Program-made: the position numbers and the translations under genes | Source: Neospora caninum Liverpool | Lineage: Eukaryota > Apicomplexa > Conoidasida > Eucoccidiorida > Sarcocystidae | Reading direction: 5' to 3' | Assembly (NCBI RefSeq): GCF_000208865.1 | Contig: NC_018397.1 | Coordinates: forward strand, 3,472,001-3,536,000 | Length of the DNA stretch: 64,000 bases | The notes under the pieces: model-generated | Database searches by the model: none | Seen by the model: the letters and a program-made list of their open reading frames with translations, nothing else | Told to the model about the DNA's origin: nothing | Part shown: positions 1 to 12,562 of the stretch, piece by piece | Position numbering within the stretch: position 1 is the stretch's first letter | How the letters are laid out: each line of letters starts with the position of its first letter

Positions 1-859
1 GAGGGACTTCCAAACGATAATGTTTTTTTAGGGATTCTCCAGCAAAACGGACGCCAGGTATTTTACTCGGGCATCCCCTCACAGATACACATTCCTACGT
101 GTAGGCAAGCATGCAGAAACACGTGCGTATATGTGTCGGGTTCGATGCACGTATCATTTGACGTGGAACATCGTGTATCTGGCCGTTTGAACGGCGCACC
201 GGAATTCCTCTCCGGTAACACCGCTTACGGGATTTTATCCTTTTGAAGGCTTTGGCTAGAACCGGAACTCGCATTTGGAAAAGCGCAAGAATGCGCGTCT
301 GTTCATGCGGATACGGGGGGTACATAGCAGTGGATACATGTGCATGTACGAATGTGCGTGTATCCACGTGTACATATGAATGACGCATGTAGCGCAATAT
401 ACGCATGTACATATACATTTGTGCATCTTTGTGATGTGCATCTGGTTGTACATCCACGTAAAGGTATCTGCGTATCTTTATGCGGCCTCCGCATTTGGGT
501 GGCGTTGGGTGCATCTTGTCAACAGGTCCGTGCTGGGTACTTTTCTTCCGGCCTTTTTTCTGTTCGAGCGAGGATGTACAGATGTTTTCCCTCGCGTAAA
601 TCGCCACAGACGAATCCGTTGATCCATTCCAAAGACGACCAACGACCTCTGCGGCTCAGGAGTCGCTTCTGAGGCGAGACGAAATCGTACTGTCGCTCAC
701 CGACTGCTCGTGCTCGTCGTCCATGCCCCATTGAACCGTTTGATACGCCGCGAGTTCCAGAAGACTGGCAGATCATAAAGATATCCAAGGATCAAGGTTG
801 CGATCGGTCTCCACACAGTCTCCGAAAAGGTGTATATAGATGTATCTTCACAGATATAG

Positions 860-905
<46 letters not shown>

Positions 906-997
906 AGTGGTTGCTCTACCCATTGAAGGCATTTATATCAAGGAAGGAATAACTGTATATATGAGTAGATCGGTGTAACCTTGCACATCTTTTGTCC
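1..997. other. Intergenic sequence, no gene seen
   Basis: Short open frames occur on both strands but none has a recognisable domain or convincing composition. The only clear structure is the (TA)n run at 864-901. The right end abuts the 3' end of the minus-strand SUN gene, so part of this stretch is probably its 3' UTR. Confidence 0.5.
864..901. repeat. (TA)n dinucleotide microsatellite
   Basis: About 19 uninterrupted TA units, placed just beyond the 3' end of the minus-strand SUN gene. Similar runs recur through the window, mainly in introns and spacers. Confidence 0.95.
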
Positions 998-3900
998 TTA
1001 GGATCCGTCACACCCTAAAACTCTGAGGCCATACAGCCTCGTGCAGGTGGCGCCGTCTCGCGCTGTTAGGACGACTTTGACTTTGTCCGTAATCACACAC
1101 TCTGGCGCAGAGAGTTCGCAGGCGAAGCATTTCTCTAGACGAGCTTCTTCCTGCCCTTCCGTTTCTTCGAATCCGCTTTGCCCCTCTTCGTATGCGCGAC
1201 GGCGGTGACTGCCTGCCTTCCTCCCGCGAGCATGCCTACGGCACTCTGAGTCGTCTTCCGAATTCCCTTGGACGGGTCTTTCGAAGCGTCTCGAGTCCGT
1301 GAGGTCCCACGCGGTTTCCTCGTCTGTTTGTTCTCTTCTTTTCTCGTTCGCTTGCGCGTTCTGTGTTGCCTCTTCCTCCTGCGCAGCCCGAGAAGGTATC
1401 TTTTTCACAGGAAATGTATGCAGAGAGTACTGCCCTCCAGCGGAGCACGGAATGGCAAAGGATCCGACTTCAACCCAGGCCCAGGATTTTGGTTCTTCGG
1501 CACTCGAGTCGCTGCGTGCTTCATGTGCCTCATCTTTCGGCGTTCTTTCCTTTGCTTTCTGTTGTTCGTCCTCGCTTCCCCCGGCGCTCTGCTGTTCCAG
1601 AAGCGCATCACGGGTCACGACTCCGCGCCTCTGTGTCCTTCCTGGGTTTTGGACATCCACGGCAACAAAAACATCGACGCGACGAGGAACCGACGATTCA
1701 CACGCGGAGACGCTTTTCGCACCGGGCCCCAAAAGATTTTTCGTTTCTATTGCTATCGACGCCACAGCGACATGCTGGGGAAGCTGAACCGCGACCTGTC
1801 CCTGCCGCCCTTCAAAGTGGAAGAATTTTTCGTCCGTTACGTCCCATGTTTTGTCCCTTATCAGAACACTTGCATCCATTTCGTGGTCATACAAGGGGAA
1901 GTAATGTGACCAGTTCAAGGGGAAAAGGCCAGACGAAAGGCCAGCCGACAAGGAATCCGCCGCCCTCGGCTTCTCGGCGTCCTCCCCGTCAGTTCCCTCC
2001 CCTTCTTTCCCATTTGTTATGTATCTGGGCATGAAAAACGAGGCGACGCTCCCGAGGCGGCGCGAAAGCGTTGCTGCCCAACGCGGTGGAATCCCGGTCG
2101 TTTCGCCCTCAAGGATGTGTGCGCCTTTACTGGCTAGAGCCCAGTTGGCCGCTCGTCCTTTAGCCGTCTCCGGCGCTTTTCCGGAGAGGGAGAGAGAAGA
2201 AGAGGCGTAGAACAGCGAGGGCAGAGACACAAGGGACCAGATGCTGGTGGCTAGGAAGGAAGAGGCGGTAGACACAGTCAGAGACCAGAGAGACACGTTC
2301 GGGTCCTGAAAACAGAGGGACAGCAGACAGATGCGCGGAAGAACACACAGCGAAAACACAGGGTCCAACACGCCTGTCCCCTCGAAGGGATTCTGAACAG
2401 GCTCTTCCGCTTTCAGCCTCTCGCAAACAGCAGGAAAAAACGGTTTAAATGACTCACGTGAACTCATCGGAGCACACACATAAATAACCTCAAACATCGA
2501 CATAGGTGTAAAAAACAAGAGGGGATAAAACTTGAACAGGTTGCCGAATAAACACCCATCGGTTTTCGAGGGCTTCCTCTTCCGACAGCAGTCCTACGTG
2601 AGACGGCTTCACAAGAAGAGCGTTGGAAACACACACACATGTATTTGCATGCATATATAGATATGCTTTCCTTGCTGCATCTATACAGCATTCAAACCAT
2701 AAATACGTAGAAGATGTGCAGTCGGTGCCTTAAGTCGGTTTCTATGCCGGGAAAACGGAGCGTCCTCTAGGTCTGTACATCTTTGGAAACGACGAGAGGG
2801 CACACAGGAGTCAGAAGGGTACGCCCCGCGCACGTTTTATCACCAGAAAAGAAGGAGCAGCCGTCCAGCTAGACATGAGTAAATCAAGTGAACAACAGCC
2901 TTGTCGTTTCCCGGGGTTCGTCCTCTAATGAGGCCAGATGGCAGGGGCGCGTTTCCACAGGTTCAAGGTGTTTGCATTTCCTCGTTTTGCGGCCCTACCG
3001 GTATGTGGAGAGCGACGAGCCGGCTCATGATGAAGAGGAGACCGAAGAGAATAAGGATCGCCCGTATCCCGCGCTGGCGCCCAGCTCTCTCTGACTGCCT
3101 GCGGTCTGTATGTGTAACGGCGGCAAGAACATCGCTGCAGATATCCACGATCAGTTGTGCGACTGCATTCTCATTTGGTCGAGACTGGAAATGGACGGCT
3201 CTTTCGCCTCCGTCTCTGTCTCTCCCGAGTGTCGTCGACGCTTCTGATTGCATGTCTCTCGCTGTTTCACTTTCCCCCCGAGGGTCTTTGAAGCCTGGTA
3301 GTCGCGCCGTCGCATCGCGTTTGCTCTCCTCCCGCACCTCGGTCAACTTTTCTGAATTTCGGCCTCGTTTTTGCTGGTCTCTCGGTTCTGTCACGCCCAC
3401 TCCTCGCCCGCCGTCCTTCTTTTTCCTTCTGTCTTTCCCCATGTTCGTTGCAGTTCTGAGGCGTGCACCTTGTCCGGTTGCATCCCAGCGCGAGTTGCCA
3501 AGGGTGCGTTCCCCTGCGTCTTCTCCCGGGTGTCCTTCGCGAGCTCGTTTTTCGTCTTTGCCGCCTTCTCCATGAAGTCTATCAGAGGCAACAACATCAG
3601 GATTTGCTCGTTCGTGAGACCTGGATGCCGCGCGAGGGGTTCTCTTCCTTCCTCGCCGAGGAGGGGAAGACTGATCCGAAGAAACGGAGGCCTTCCACGC
3701 AGCCGGTTGTGAAGGCAAGTGCTTGTCCAAAGAACGCGAGTACTGCAAGCCAGCAGCATCGGGGTCCGAACTGAAGGCTCGAAGTGGAGCGGCTGGACCA
3801 TCCGAAGCGGGTGATGACGAAGGCAACGAAGCTGGGCTTAGACCGCTGGATTTTCTTCTTCGCCTCCCGGACTTTGTCTGAACACCTTCGGAAACTCGCT

Positions 3901-4447
3901 TCTCTCTTTCTCCATTGCTGTGTTGCGGGGCGAGGAAGGCCGTCGCTCCGGTCGCCGGAGCTGCAGAAGGCTGAAAAGGAATAACCACAGACACTTGAAT
4001 CCCTCTCGGGTCTACATAAGAAGACGCATTTACAGGAAAGAGACTGTGCACAGACGGAGATAGAACTGTCCCTTGCTCAGTTTCAGGGAGGAAGAGCGCG
4101 CGAGGCGAGAGCGCCGCGGGTTCGCTGGGAGAGAGCACAGAATTCGGGTTATAGCGACTGACCACCTCTTCAGGTGTCGTCCGGTGCCGTCGCGGATCGA
4201 TGGTGGGCGAAGCCTCGGCATTTTCGCCATTCCTTTGGATGCCCGTCAGACGAGGTGAAAAAGTGGGAGGCCCCGGGAGAAGACTCTGTAACGGCGAGTG
4301 CCCATAAACCGGAGCTGTGGAAATAGGATTTGCGTGCTGCTCCGGAGTCCCACGTAGACGTGACTGACTCTTTGCTCTCTTTCGCACTCTTCTGTGGCTG
4401 TGTGTGTCTTCCTCAGCATGGGAGGACGACGCCCCAGAGCGCAGCAT
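998..4447 (-). CDS. SUN-domain (Sad1/UNC-84) protein, two exons
   Basis: SUN proteins sit in the inner nuclear membrane and link the nuclear interior to KASH proteins across the envelope. Exon 1 (4447-2999) begins at ATG 4447 and encodes 483 residues: a long disordered, basic, Ser/Pro-rich nucleoplasmic part, then a hydrophobic segment at about residues 461-480 (GIRAILILFGLLFIMSRLVA). A donor GTAGGG follows at 2998. An acceptor after TTTGCGAG puts exon 2 at 2419-998 in matching phase 0, giving about 956 residues. The C-terminal third is the SUN fold: FEGRQGQVAVQLP, then SVPRRVDVFVAV (the SAPxDF position), then VEVGSF, and finally ATCTRLYGLRVLG, which matches the family ending TCLYRFRVHG. Two charged low-complexity stretches interrupt the domain. 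The SUN call is strong; the single-intron model is inferred, and a further small exon in 2420-2998 cannot be excluded. Confidence 0.8.
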
Positions 4448-4683
4448 CGTCTTTGCGCCTGTGTTGCTTCCTTTCCTTCCGAGAGGCCGGTCACCCGCTG
4501 GAGCAACACAGGGGTGGGAGCTAGACGGGGACGCGTGTCATGGCTCCAGGTTGGTTTTGTTTTTTCTACAACGGCAGATGACTTGGAAAAAAGGTAAAGA
4601 GGGACACCTGCATCTAGACTGCTGACGATCGTTCCCTCGTTTACTGTGCTTTTCTACGCGTCTCTCGACGGGTCCACCTACGC

Positions 4684-5262
4684 ATGTATATGTGCGTAGA
4701 TACAGGACGTGCAGGATATTTCCGGAAACTGGCACGTACAAAAAAGCAGACCCTCTATTTTAGGACAGTTGGGCATTTAGGACAGAGGCGGCCCCAGTGG
4801 AATCCACTCATGCAGAAAACTTCCACGGTTTCTGAGAGAGAGCCTACCCGCGATCTGGGAAGGACACCACCTTTGAACAAAGAGCGTCTCGGTGAAAAAG
4901 CTACCTCTTGTACACAAGAAATTCCTTCGCAGGGAATTGCCGAGAAAACGGTATTGCAAAATCGGACCGAACCCTTCTCTCAGACTTGCAACGCCGATCC
5001 GATCCAAGTTCAAGAGAAGCTAGACTCGGGCTTCGTTTTCGGAATTGACTTGGGAAGTAGTCTAAGCCTTTTTTTAGAGTCGTGTCTTGGAGAAAGTGGA
5101 CTGCTGAAGGCGGAAGTGAGGGATGCCGGGAATGCGGCCCCACAAGCTCACACGCCTCTGTCTGCTCTCGCTGCCTCGTGCCTGTTGGGTTCATACCTAT
5201 GTTTGAAAAGTGCAGAATGCGTTTGCTCATGTGCACATCAAGTACACTGGGAGTATCCGTAG
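4684..5262 (+). CDS. Possible orphan gene, 192 codons, unsupported
   Basis: An ATG-initiated open frame of 192 residues starts 237 bp from the ATG of the minus-strand SUN gene, so the two would be head to head around a shared promoter. Composition in the middle (many Glu, Lys, Thr, Gln; FGIDLGSSLSLF near residue 118) looks moderately coding. There is no domain I recognise, and the GIDLGSS string is only a chance echo of actin/HSP70 phosphate loops. A competing minus-strand frame (5377-4901) lacks an ATG at its start. It could equally be 5' UTR or noncoding sequence. Confidence 0.22.
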   Translation: MYMCVDTGRAGYFRKLARTKKQTLYFRTVGHLGQRRPQWNPLMQKTSTVSEREPTRDLGRTPPLNKERLGEKATSCTQEIPSQGIAEKTVLQNRTEPFSQTCNADPIQVQEKLDSGFVFGIDLGSSLSLFLESCLGESGLLKAEVRDAGNAAPQAHTPLSALAASCLLGSYLCLKSAECVCSCAHQVHWEYP

Positions 5263-7991
5263 CTGCCGGAACCACATGAGGATTCTTGTGAAAAAGGACT
5301 GTCAGTGTACACAGGTAAGTCAATCCGGCATCGCTTCTTTCCCGAGTAAGGGCGCCAGAACCGACCTGGGGGATCAACGAAAGCAGCTTTCCGCCGCTGG
5401 GAAAAAAGCGAGGCTGAACGAGATTGCTTGTTGGACATGAAAAATCACTACACTTGACACGGGCCCGTTATCGCTTTGTTTCGTGCGATAGAAGCCCTCA
5501 TTTTCGGAGGCTATACAGAGCCTGCCTTCGACGGAACACGCACGTTCATAAGCTAAAGCTTCTGTTGCTTACGCATGATCCTAAAAAGGCTGAAAACTCC
5601 ACTTTCTTGATAGCCAACAACTTATGACGCATACCGAGGCACTCGAGAAAGAGTAAGCGACTGCTTCTGGTGTTTCCATGTTCTCCCTGTAGTTTGCACA
5701 CGGGTTTATACGCTGATTGAAGATACGTCTGACATATCCTCTCTCATACCGTCCTACGACAGCCAGTGATGGTGTCGGGGGTACATAGACGCGCAACACC
5801 GGGAATATATTGGGTATCGCGTCACTGTGCTTCTTAGTAAGAGCGAACTGTATCGGATGGCTGATTTACTAGATCTCTACATGGCAATGTGACAAAACAG
5901 AATGATGATTTTTGCCTCGCGATTGCGACTTGATTCTTCGTTCGGAGAAACCAAGGAATTCCCAAACATCCGGGAAATGCAGCCAACGGAGAATGTTCGG
6001 CTTTCCAACCAGTTTATATTTCCCTCGAAAAAAAGACATTGCCATCTGAAGTGTGTGCTTTTTCAATGGACGCGAAAGTGCTCAGAGAGAAATCCTAGCT
6101 TCTGTGCAATTCTGGGTATTGCAGACACTCGGCACATGCAACTGTGTGTGACCTTCGTGCACGCGGCTGTCGAAAAAACGCGAACGATTATACGATCAAT
6201 TGGAAAAGCCACTTCACAAAAGCAAAGGCCGAAAACGTTCCCCGAAATCCCCCGTCGCTTTCGAAACTCAGATTAACTGTGCGCCCACGTTTCTCGTGTT
6301 TTCGGGACTCGTCCCTTCTTCGTTGGCGACTGGCTTTCCTCCCTCGCGCCCTGCGGTTAATGAGTGACACGAAAATGAACAAGAACTATCAACGGTTCTT
6401 ATAAAACAAATCTTCCTCCAGAATCAACCCTTCCTCAATTCGTTCTCTTTTGTGCCGTGTTCCACATCGGCTGATTCGGTTTACGCTATATTTCTCCGGT
6501 ATCTATCAAGCGAAATCTCAACAACATGTGTCTACGTCATGTATCTCTCGGTATATCTAAAATATCAGATACAAACAGGTCCATATACTACGGGTGTCTA
6601 GGTGTGACGCATTTTCTGTAGCGCCCCTTTCCATGTCTCCGGAGGCTGGAGTAAACTGCATAACAAGGAGAAGACGAGCGAAATTGGAAGCAGTTTTGCT
6701 TGGCGACAGAAGAGAGCCAACGGCAAACCGCCCGTCGAAATTCGACAAAGCGAATGCACAACAGAAAAAACAGATACATATGCATACATAGCTTTACTTA
6801 TGGACATGAGAGCTATGGGAGCTTCAGGAAAGTGAAACGATAACTCTATTCTTCAGACACGATGCGTTTGGGAACGAAAAGAAAAAATCGCTTACATTCG
6901 TATTATAACTAATTACACAAAGAGGCATTTCTCAATTCCCATGACAGGAAGTTATGAGGCTGTCTCTGTACACTACCGTTTTGAGTTATCGCTGGAAAAA
7001 AACCTCTTTGTCTTGTTCGGGTCACACTGCTTTAGATTTCCCCCGTCCGACGCCTTCCTTCTAACCCCTCCCTCTTCTCTCTATATATGCGGTAATTCTT
7101 GCCTCTTGATCTTTTCCCTCTCCGTCGTCTTGTGCTAATCTCTCGTTTCCGCTCCTCTTTTTTCTCATTCCTGCATTCTTCGGCTTCTTTTCTCGCTGCA
7201 GAGGCGGACGGGGCAAAGGCCTGCCTCCTCTCTCCTCTCTTTTTCCTCCGTCGACTCATGAACCATTCGCTTCTTCATCGATTCTTCTGTAGCGCTTTCG
7301 TCTTTCCCTGTCTCGCTTTCGGGTTTTATGTGTCCCCTGTCTTTGACGGGAAAAGTAGCTCTAGACATGCCGCTAGCACCCCCGTGCCCGTCGTTCTCTT
7401 TCTATTCATGCTCTTTTCAACCCTCCAGAAGTACATACCCCGCTACACAAGCGTCAGCCACTAAAACTTCATATCCCCCCCTGTCTTCCTCTTTTCCTCT
7501 CGTGTTGCTCCTCGCTACTCTCTTCTTTCCCCCCCGCGCGCGGAGGTTCTTCCCCCGGCCGAGACTCAAACGGCCTTCTAGTAGTTTAACTCTGCTGGTC
7601 CGCCTCTCCTTCAAAACACAACCTGACAACTGCGTATTCCTTGTCAGGAGCGAATGGACAAAGACGGGCTTTTTCTCTTTCCCGGAGAAGACGGTGGAAG
7701 CAAAGACGGCAAGCGAGTAGGGGTTACGGCGAGACACGAGCCGCTTCGTTCCTGGTAACCGCCGCGCGACAGCATCTCTGGTTTTCCAGTGTCTTGGGAC
7801 ATGTCGCAAGAGATGAGCAAATCGAGGAATCGCGCTTGGACGCCCGCAAACAAACACCGCCATGATACGGCGTTTTTTTCAGTTCACATCCGGTGACTGA
7901 GACCATGTCTGTCCCTCAGGTTCTCCGGACTCTCTGTAAGCATTCCACTTTTTGCTTGGCTTTTGCTTTCCTCCTTCCTCCGAATCTCTGG
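5263..7991. other. Intergenic, no gene recognised
   Basis: About 2.7 kb of mixed-composition sequence. From about 7000 to 7900 the plus strand becomes strongly pyrimidine-rich (purine-rich on the minus strand), which fits 3' UTR or downstream sequence of the minus-strand gene that ends at 7992. Open frames here are short and lack domains. Confidence 0.4.
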
Positions 7992-10900
7992 TCATGCAGC
8001 GCGCCGCATGGCCGTCCATTCCTTCATCTCTCGTTTCCTTTTCTCTCCCCTGATGATCTCTCGCGCTCCCGCCTTCCTTGTGCCGTGACCCTTCCTTCTC
8101 TTTCCCACTGTCTTCGTGAACGACTCCTTCGCCAGGAGCATCTCAAAATTCTTTTGTCTGCCGGCTCTCCTCTCAATCCTCTCTCGCCGTTCCGTCTGCT
8201 CGCTCCCCAACAGATCAATCTCTACCGATCGGTCCGTCTTTTGTCGTTTCTTCTCTTGCCCCGTTTCCGTCCCTCCACCTGTCTCTCCCTCACTCCATCT
8301 CTCCTTGTTCTTCGCCTCTTTTCCCGGCGCTGCTTCGCCTCCCCCGCATTCTCCTGTCTCCGTCTCCAGCCCGCTCCCTTGTGGTACCTCTCGCTTTCCG
8401 TTCATTCGGGCACGCACTTTCTTCGCGTTTCCGTGGACGCTCTCTCCTGTGTCGCCTCCTCTCTCATGGTCTCTCCGTTCCTCCCCTGCTTCGACGTTCT
8501 CGTTCTTGGGCGAAAACTCCAGATGCCGGAAAATTCGTTCCGAGGCAACAGCATGAGAAAGCAAGACTTCCGGGGGAAGGAATGCATGCGGACCATCACC
8601 TGATGCCGCTACGCAGCCCTTCCCTGTCGAAGGATGACGACGGGAGCGGTGTTTTCCCACACGCCGAGGATCGCCCTCTGCCGTTTCAGTTCTGCCGTCT
8701 TTCTCTCCCTGGTCATCTTCTCTTCTCACGTGATGCACGCGTTTTGTTGATGTGACCGTTCGCCGCCTTCCCGTCCTTCGGGCCTGCGTCGCAGCTTCAC
8801 CTGGTTCGGCCCCAGCTTCGTCTCCAAGAGGTTTTGCATCCTTATATCCGCCTCTCTGTCGCTCTGTGTGCTTCGCGGAAGCCCACAAAGCAGAAGGAGG
8901 GAGAGAAGAACACAGTCTTGTGGCTCTTGCGCTTCGTCGTTGATCTCTGCTTCGCGCATCACCGTTCACTACCCCGTTCTGTGGGGGACCAGAAGACGCG
9001 GGGAGAGACGAGAACGCCCGACTGTGAAAAACGGTGTTTCCTCGCTTGCTCTCCCGCCCTGGTTTTGGTGGTCTCCCTCGCTTCTTTGAGACTGAAGGGC
9101 GTTCCGTTCCGTTCGTTGGTTCTTCGTTCTCACATTTTCGTCGCTTCTCTCGTTTCACCTTTGCCTCGACCTTATCCCTAACCTCCTCCCTTTCCTTCTC
9201 ATTTCCCTTCCCGTCGTTCGCTCTCCTTTTCCTCGCTTTTTTCGGTTCCTCTCCTTCTGTTTGTTCTGCACGGGGTTGCTTCTCAGCCTCTTGCTTCGGG
9301 CTTCTCAGCCCTCTTCTTTGCCCCTCACTTTCCTCTGAGAGTTTGGAGACGAGCCTCGTCGCCCGTGCACCGCCTCCGACCGCCCAGGAGACAGGCGTCT
9401 CCTCGCCCGTTCCGGAACACGGGTAAGCTACAAGCGCGGCGGCGACCTCGGCGGCCTCGGCCGCTCGCCGGTCCTGCGCATGGTCACACGCGGTGCCTCC
9501 AAGGAGGTAGCATGCGGCACGCGCAGGATTTCTGACTTTCTTTTGTAGGGTTAAGAAACCTTCACGAGAGGACAGAGTAGGCAGTCGTTTCATATTCCGG
9601 TTGCTTCGCAGACGGCGGCAGGCGAGTGGAGGAAACAGGCGACTGGTTTCGGTGTTCCGCCTTCTGCGCAATGGGGGCTTAAGAGTAAAGGCGTTCGCTT
9701 GGTTGTCTGGAAGAGAACCCAGAGATCGAGGAAACGAAGGTGGCTGCCTGGAAGGAGATGCTCCCCACAGCGGCAGACTGGACGGAGATCCTCCTGTCAC
9801 ACACGAAATGCAAGAAGAGACATGAGGAGTTGCGAGGGAACAAGAAGACGCGGGAAGAGACGAGGAAGAGGAAGAACGCAGAGAAACAGACACAGAAGAA
9901 AAAGACGACGAAGGGGGGGAAAAGTCCTGAGGCGGCCCACGTGCAGGCGCCTTCTCTTCTTCCACGGGTTCTGCCTTGGACTTGCGATTTAGACGCGGAA
10001 GAATTTTGCTTATCTCTTGAGTGGCGCTGGCAATTGCTTGATCGTCTTTATGCCCGAGGACGACGTTTCCGTTTCGTCTCCCACGCCTTTCCTCTCTATT
10101 TTCACCTCCAACCCTCGCTTCTTCCTCGACTTCTCTCCTCTGCTCCTCTCCTGGATTCTTGCCCATAAAAAAGCCTGCTTCTTTTCTCTCTTCTTCTGCA
10201 TCTCCTGGGTCTTTGTTGTCCCCCTTTCCCCCGTCTCCTCTGTCTCGCTCTCCGTCTCTTGCCAGTTCATCTGTCTCTTCTTTTCGCCTTCCTCTCGGTG
10301 TCTCTGCGGCTTCTTTCCCGTGGGCTCCCTTGCCACACTCGTAACCCGTTTGTCCCTCTGCTCGCGCGCTCTCCTCAGCCACCTGGAGCTCGCGTTTTAG
10401 CCGCAGCACAGCCTCAGTGCGGTCGCCGGTCGAGAGAGGGAGACTTCGCCACAGCGATCTTTTGAAGACCCGCAGGGGCGATACGTTCGAGACCGACGAG
10501 GCCGCTGCGCGGGCCGTGAGAGCATAGACGCCGCGGCGCACTTGCCGAATCAGTGTGCCGTCTGTACACTCCCGAAGAAAGCGAGAAAGGTTCGTACGAA
10601 ACGACGGACTGTCCGTCTGGTGAAGATGCTCACAGAGATAGTCTCCGATGTCCTTAATTGTCGCCCCACACCCCACAATCTCCGACCCCAAACCACCAGC
10701 CTCGCCATCAGGACACCCGTCGCCTTTCTCGTGCGTCTTATGCCCCGTCAACCACCGTTCCTTCTCCGTTCCAACCTGGAAGTCAGACACAGCGGCGCGC
10801 GCTGCTCCGCTAGAACGACTCGTACCCCCTCCTGCCGCGTTCCTTTCTCGTTTCAAGTCATCTCGCCTGTCTGACGTGGGCAAGCGTGGATCGCCGCTTT

Positions 10901-12562
10901 CAGCATTCCTTGGCGGCCGCCTACGAGGATGCGCTGCTTCCGGTTTCTGTCTGTTGGCCGCCGAAGCTTTCCTTCTTCCCCTCCCTAGGCCTGGCTCTCT
11001 TTCGCCCTCCTCCCTTTTCCCCACGCACCTGCGCTGCGCGTCGCTCGGGTCTCTCTGGGAAGCACGGCAACGCACTCCTCTCGCCGACCCCGCGTCGCTT
11101 CTGTGCCTGTCTCTGGCTGCGAGGCTCTGCTCCGTGGCTTCCGCTTCGACTCCGCCCTCTCCGGGCGCGCCCCGCGCATCCGAGGAGACACTTTCCGGCC
11201 TCGAGCAGCGACGTCCCGCCCGCTTGGGGGAAGAATTCAGAGCCGCAAAGCGTCTGCTGCGACTCCGCCGAGCCCTCTTCTGGCTGCTCAAAGCCAGCAG
11301 TGCGAGACGGGCGAGATGAAGGAGTAGAAGGCCCCCTCCAGAGGCGGGCAGAGAAGAGGAAGGTGGAGAAACCGAAGAGGACCGAGGCGTGGTGCTTGCG
11401 CGCGTAGCGGAGCGAGACGGGGTGACGGAGGCACGGAGGGCGACTAGCCGTTTGCGGCACGAAGGAGGATAACTGGGAAGGGCGTTCGCGCTTCGCAGTT
11501 CGACGTCCTGGCGGCGTTTGTGAATCTGCGCGGACCTGTCGAGGAGCGTGAGGACGTGGCTCCACCCTTTCTTCGTACGGTGTTGCCTCGTCCAACCTCT
11601 CACCGCCTACGGCACCTCCGTCAGAGACGGATCGGCAAGCGCTTTTCGTGTCGTCCCTTTCTTGAAGGCCCCGGCGAACTTGGGAACTGACGCAGGCGCG
11701 AGAAGCAACTGGAGGAGAGAGTGACGACGGGCATGTTGCAGGCGGTAGGCTTGACGCGTGAGATGCAAACGAGTTAGCAAGCTGAGAGTACGACGGAGAG
11801 CAACGACCGGAGACAGCTGGAGCATGGCGGGCCATCATTGGAGACGAGAAAACTACCGCAGGCTGATCCCAACGGGAGTCTGACTGACTCGAAGCGTCGG
11901 CCGCGACAGTTTTACGTACGCTTTGGCTCCTACAGGAAGGGTGTGATGGGAGAGTCTCTCGGCTCTCTTTTCTCGAGGTTTCTGCGCCCTCCGGATCTCG
12001 ATAGAATGAGGACGACGATAGGGCGGAGCGGCACGTCGACTGAGAAGATGAATGTGCGCGAGAGCAATCACCGAGAGAAAAGACCGGATGCGAAAAAGGA
12101 GACGCAGGTGAGTCAACACACGAGGAGACATCGAAAGGCAACGTGCGTGGAGTTCGTCTCTTAAGACGCCGCAACTGACTGTTCGGCACCGAGTTTTCGT
12201 CTACGGCGAAGCGAACTAGTCGCTCGAGAAGGTTGCCGTTCCCACGATGAAGAGGGAGACGATGAGGCGGATGAACACACAGACGATGGCAAGAAACAAC
12301 ACCGACGTTCTGTGCACTGCTGGCCATGTTTCGATCTCTCCCGCTTGCATGCTGACGCATTTTTGGGAGGGGGCAAGCTCCACGGTCTCGTCCCACTTTT
12401 GGTTGGTTGACGTGTTTTCTGTGTGATAGAGTCTTGCCCGTCTGTGCGCCCTTCCTCCTCACCTCTCGCCTCGAACGCTCCACAGCCTTCTGACTCCGGA
12501 TTTACTCTCGACTGTGTCGTTGCCGGTGCGGCTGACTGCGGCGCTGCTCTATCGGGAACCAT
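7992..12562 (-). CDS. Basic AT-hook / winged-helix-like nuclear protein
   Basis: Two long minus-strand frames clearly belong to one gene. The 5' part (about 12360-11000) is Ser/Arg-rich and includes an ATG at 12360 and another at 12327; a further upstream coding-like frame starts with ATG 12562. The 3' part runs in another frame to a stop at 7992. It holds a compact segment at about 10515-10690 (IKDIGDYLCEHL ... GTLIRQVRRGVYALT) with the helix-helix-wing look of HARE-HTH or linker-histone-like DNA-binding domains, and an AT-hook at about 9054-9087 (KKRGRPPKPGR, the RGRP minor-groove core). The rest is Lys/Arg/Glu-rich and disordered. These point to a chromatin or transcription protein in the nucleus. 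The frame switch between 11600 and 11000 needs an intron or a sequencing frameshift that I could not place; one phase-consistent candidate intron is 11603-11336. Start and 5' exons are uncertain. Confidence 0.55.

Noticed and set aside
5038..5075. FGIDLGSSLSLF string resembling an actin/HSP70 phosphate-binding loop
   Set aside because: An isolated match with no other ATPase motif in the surrounding frame; treated as chance.
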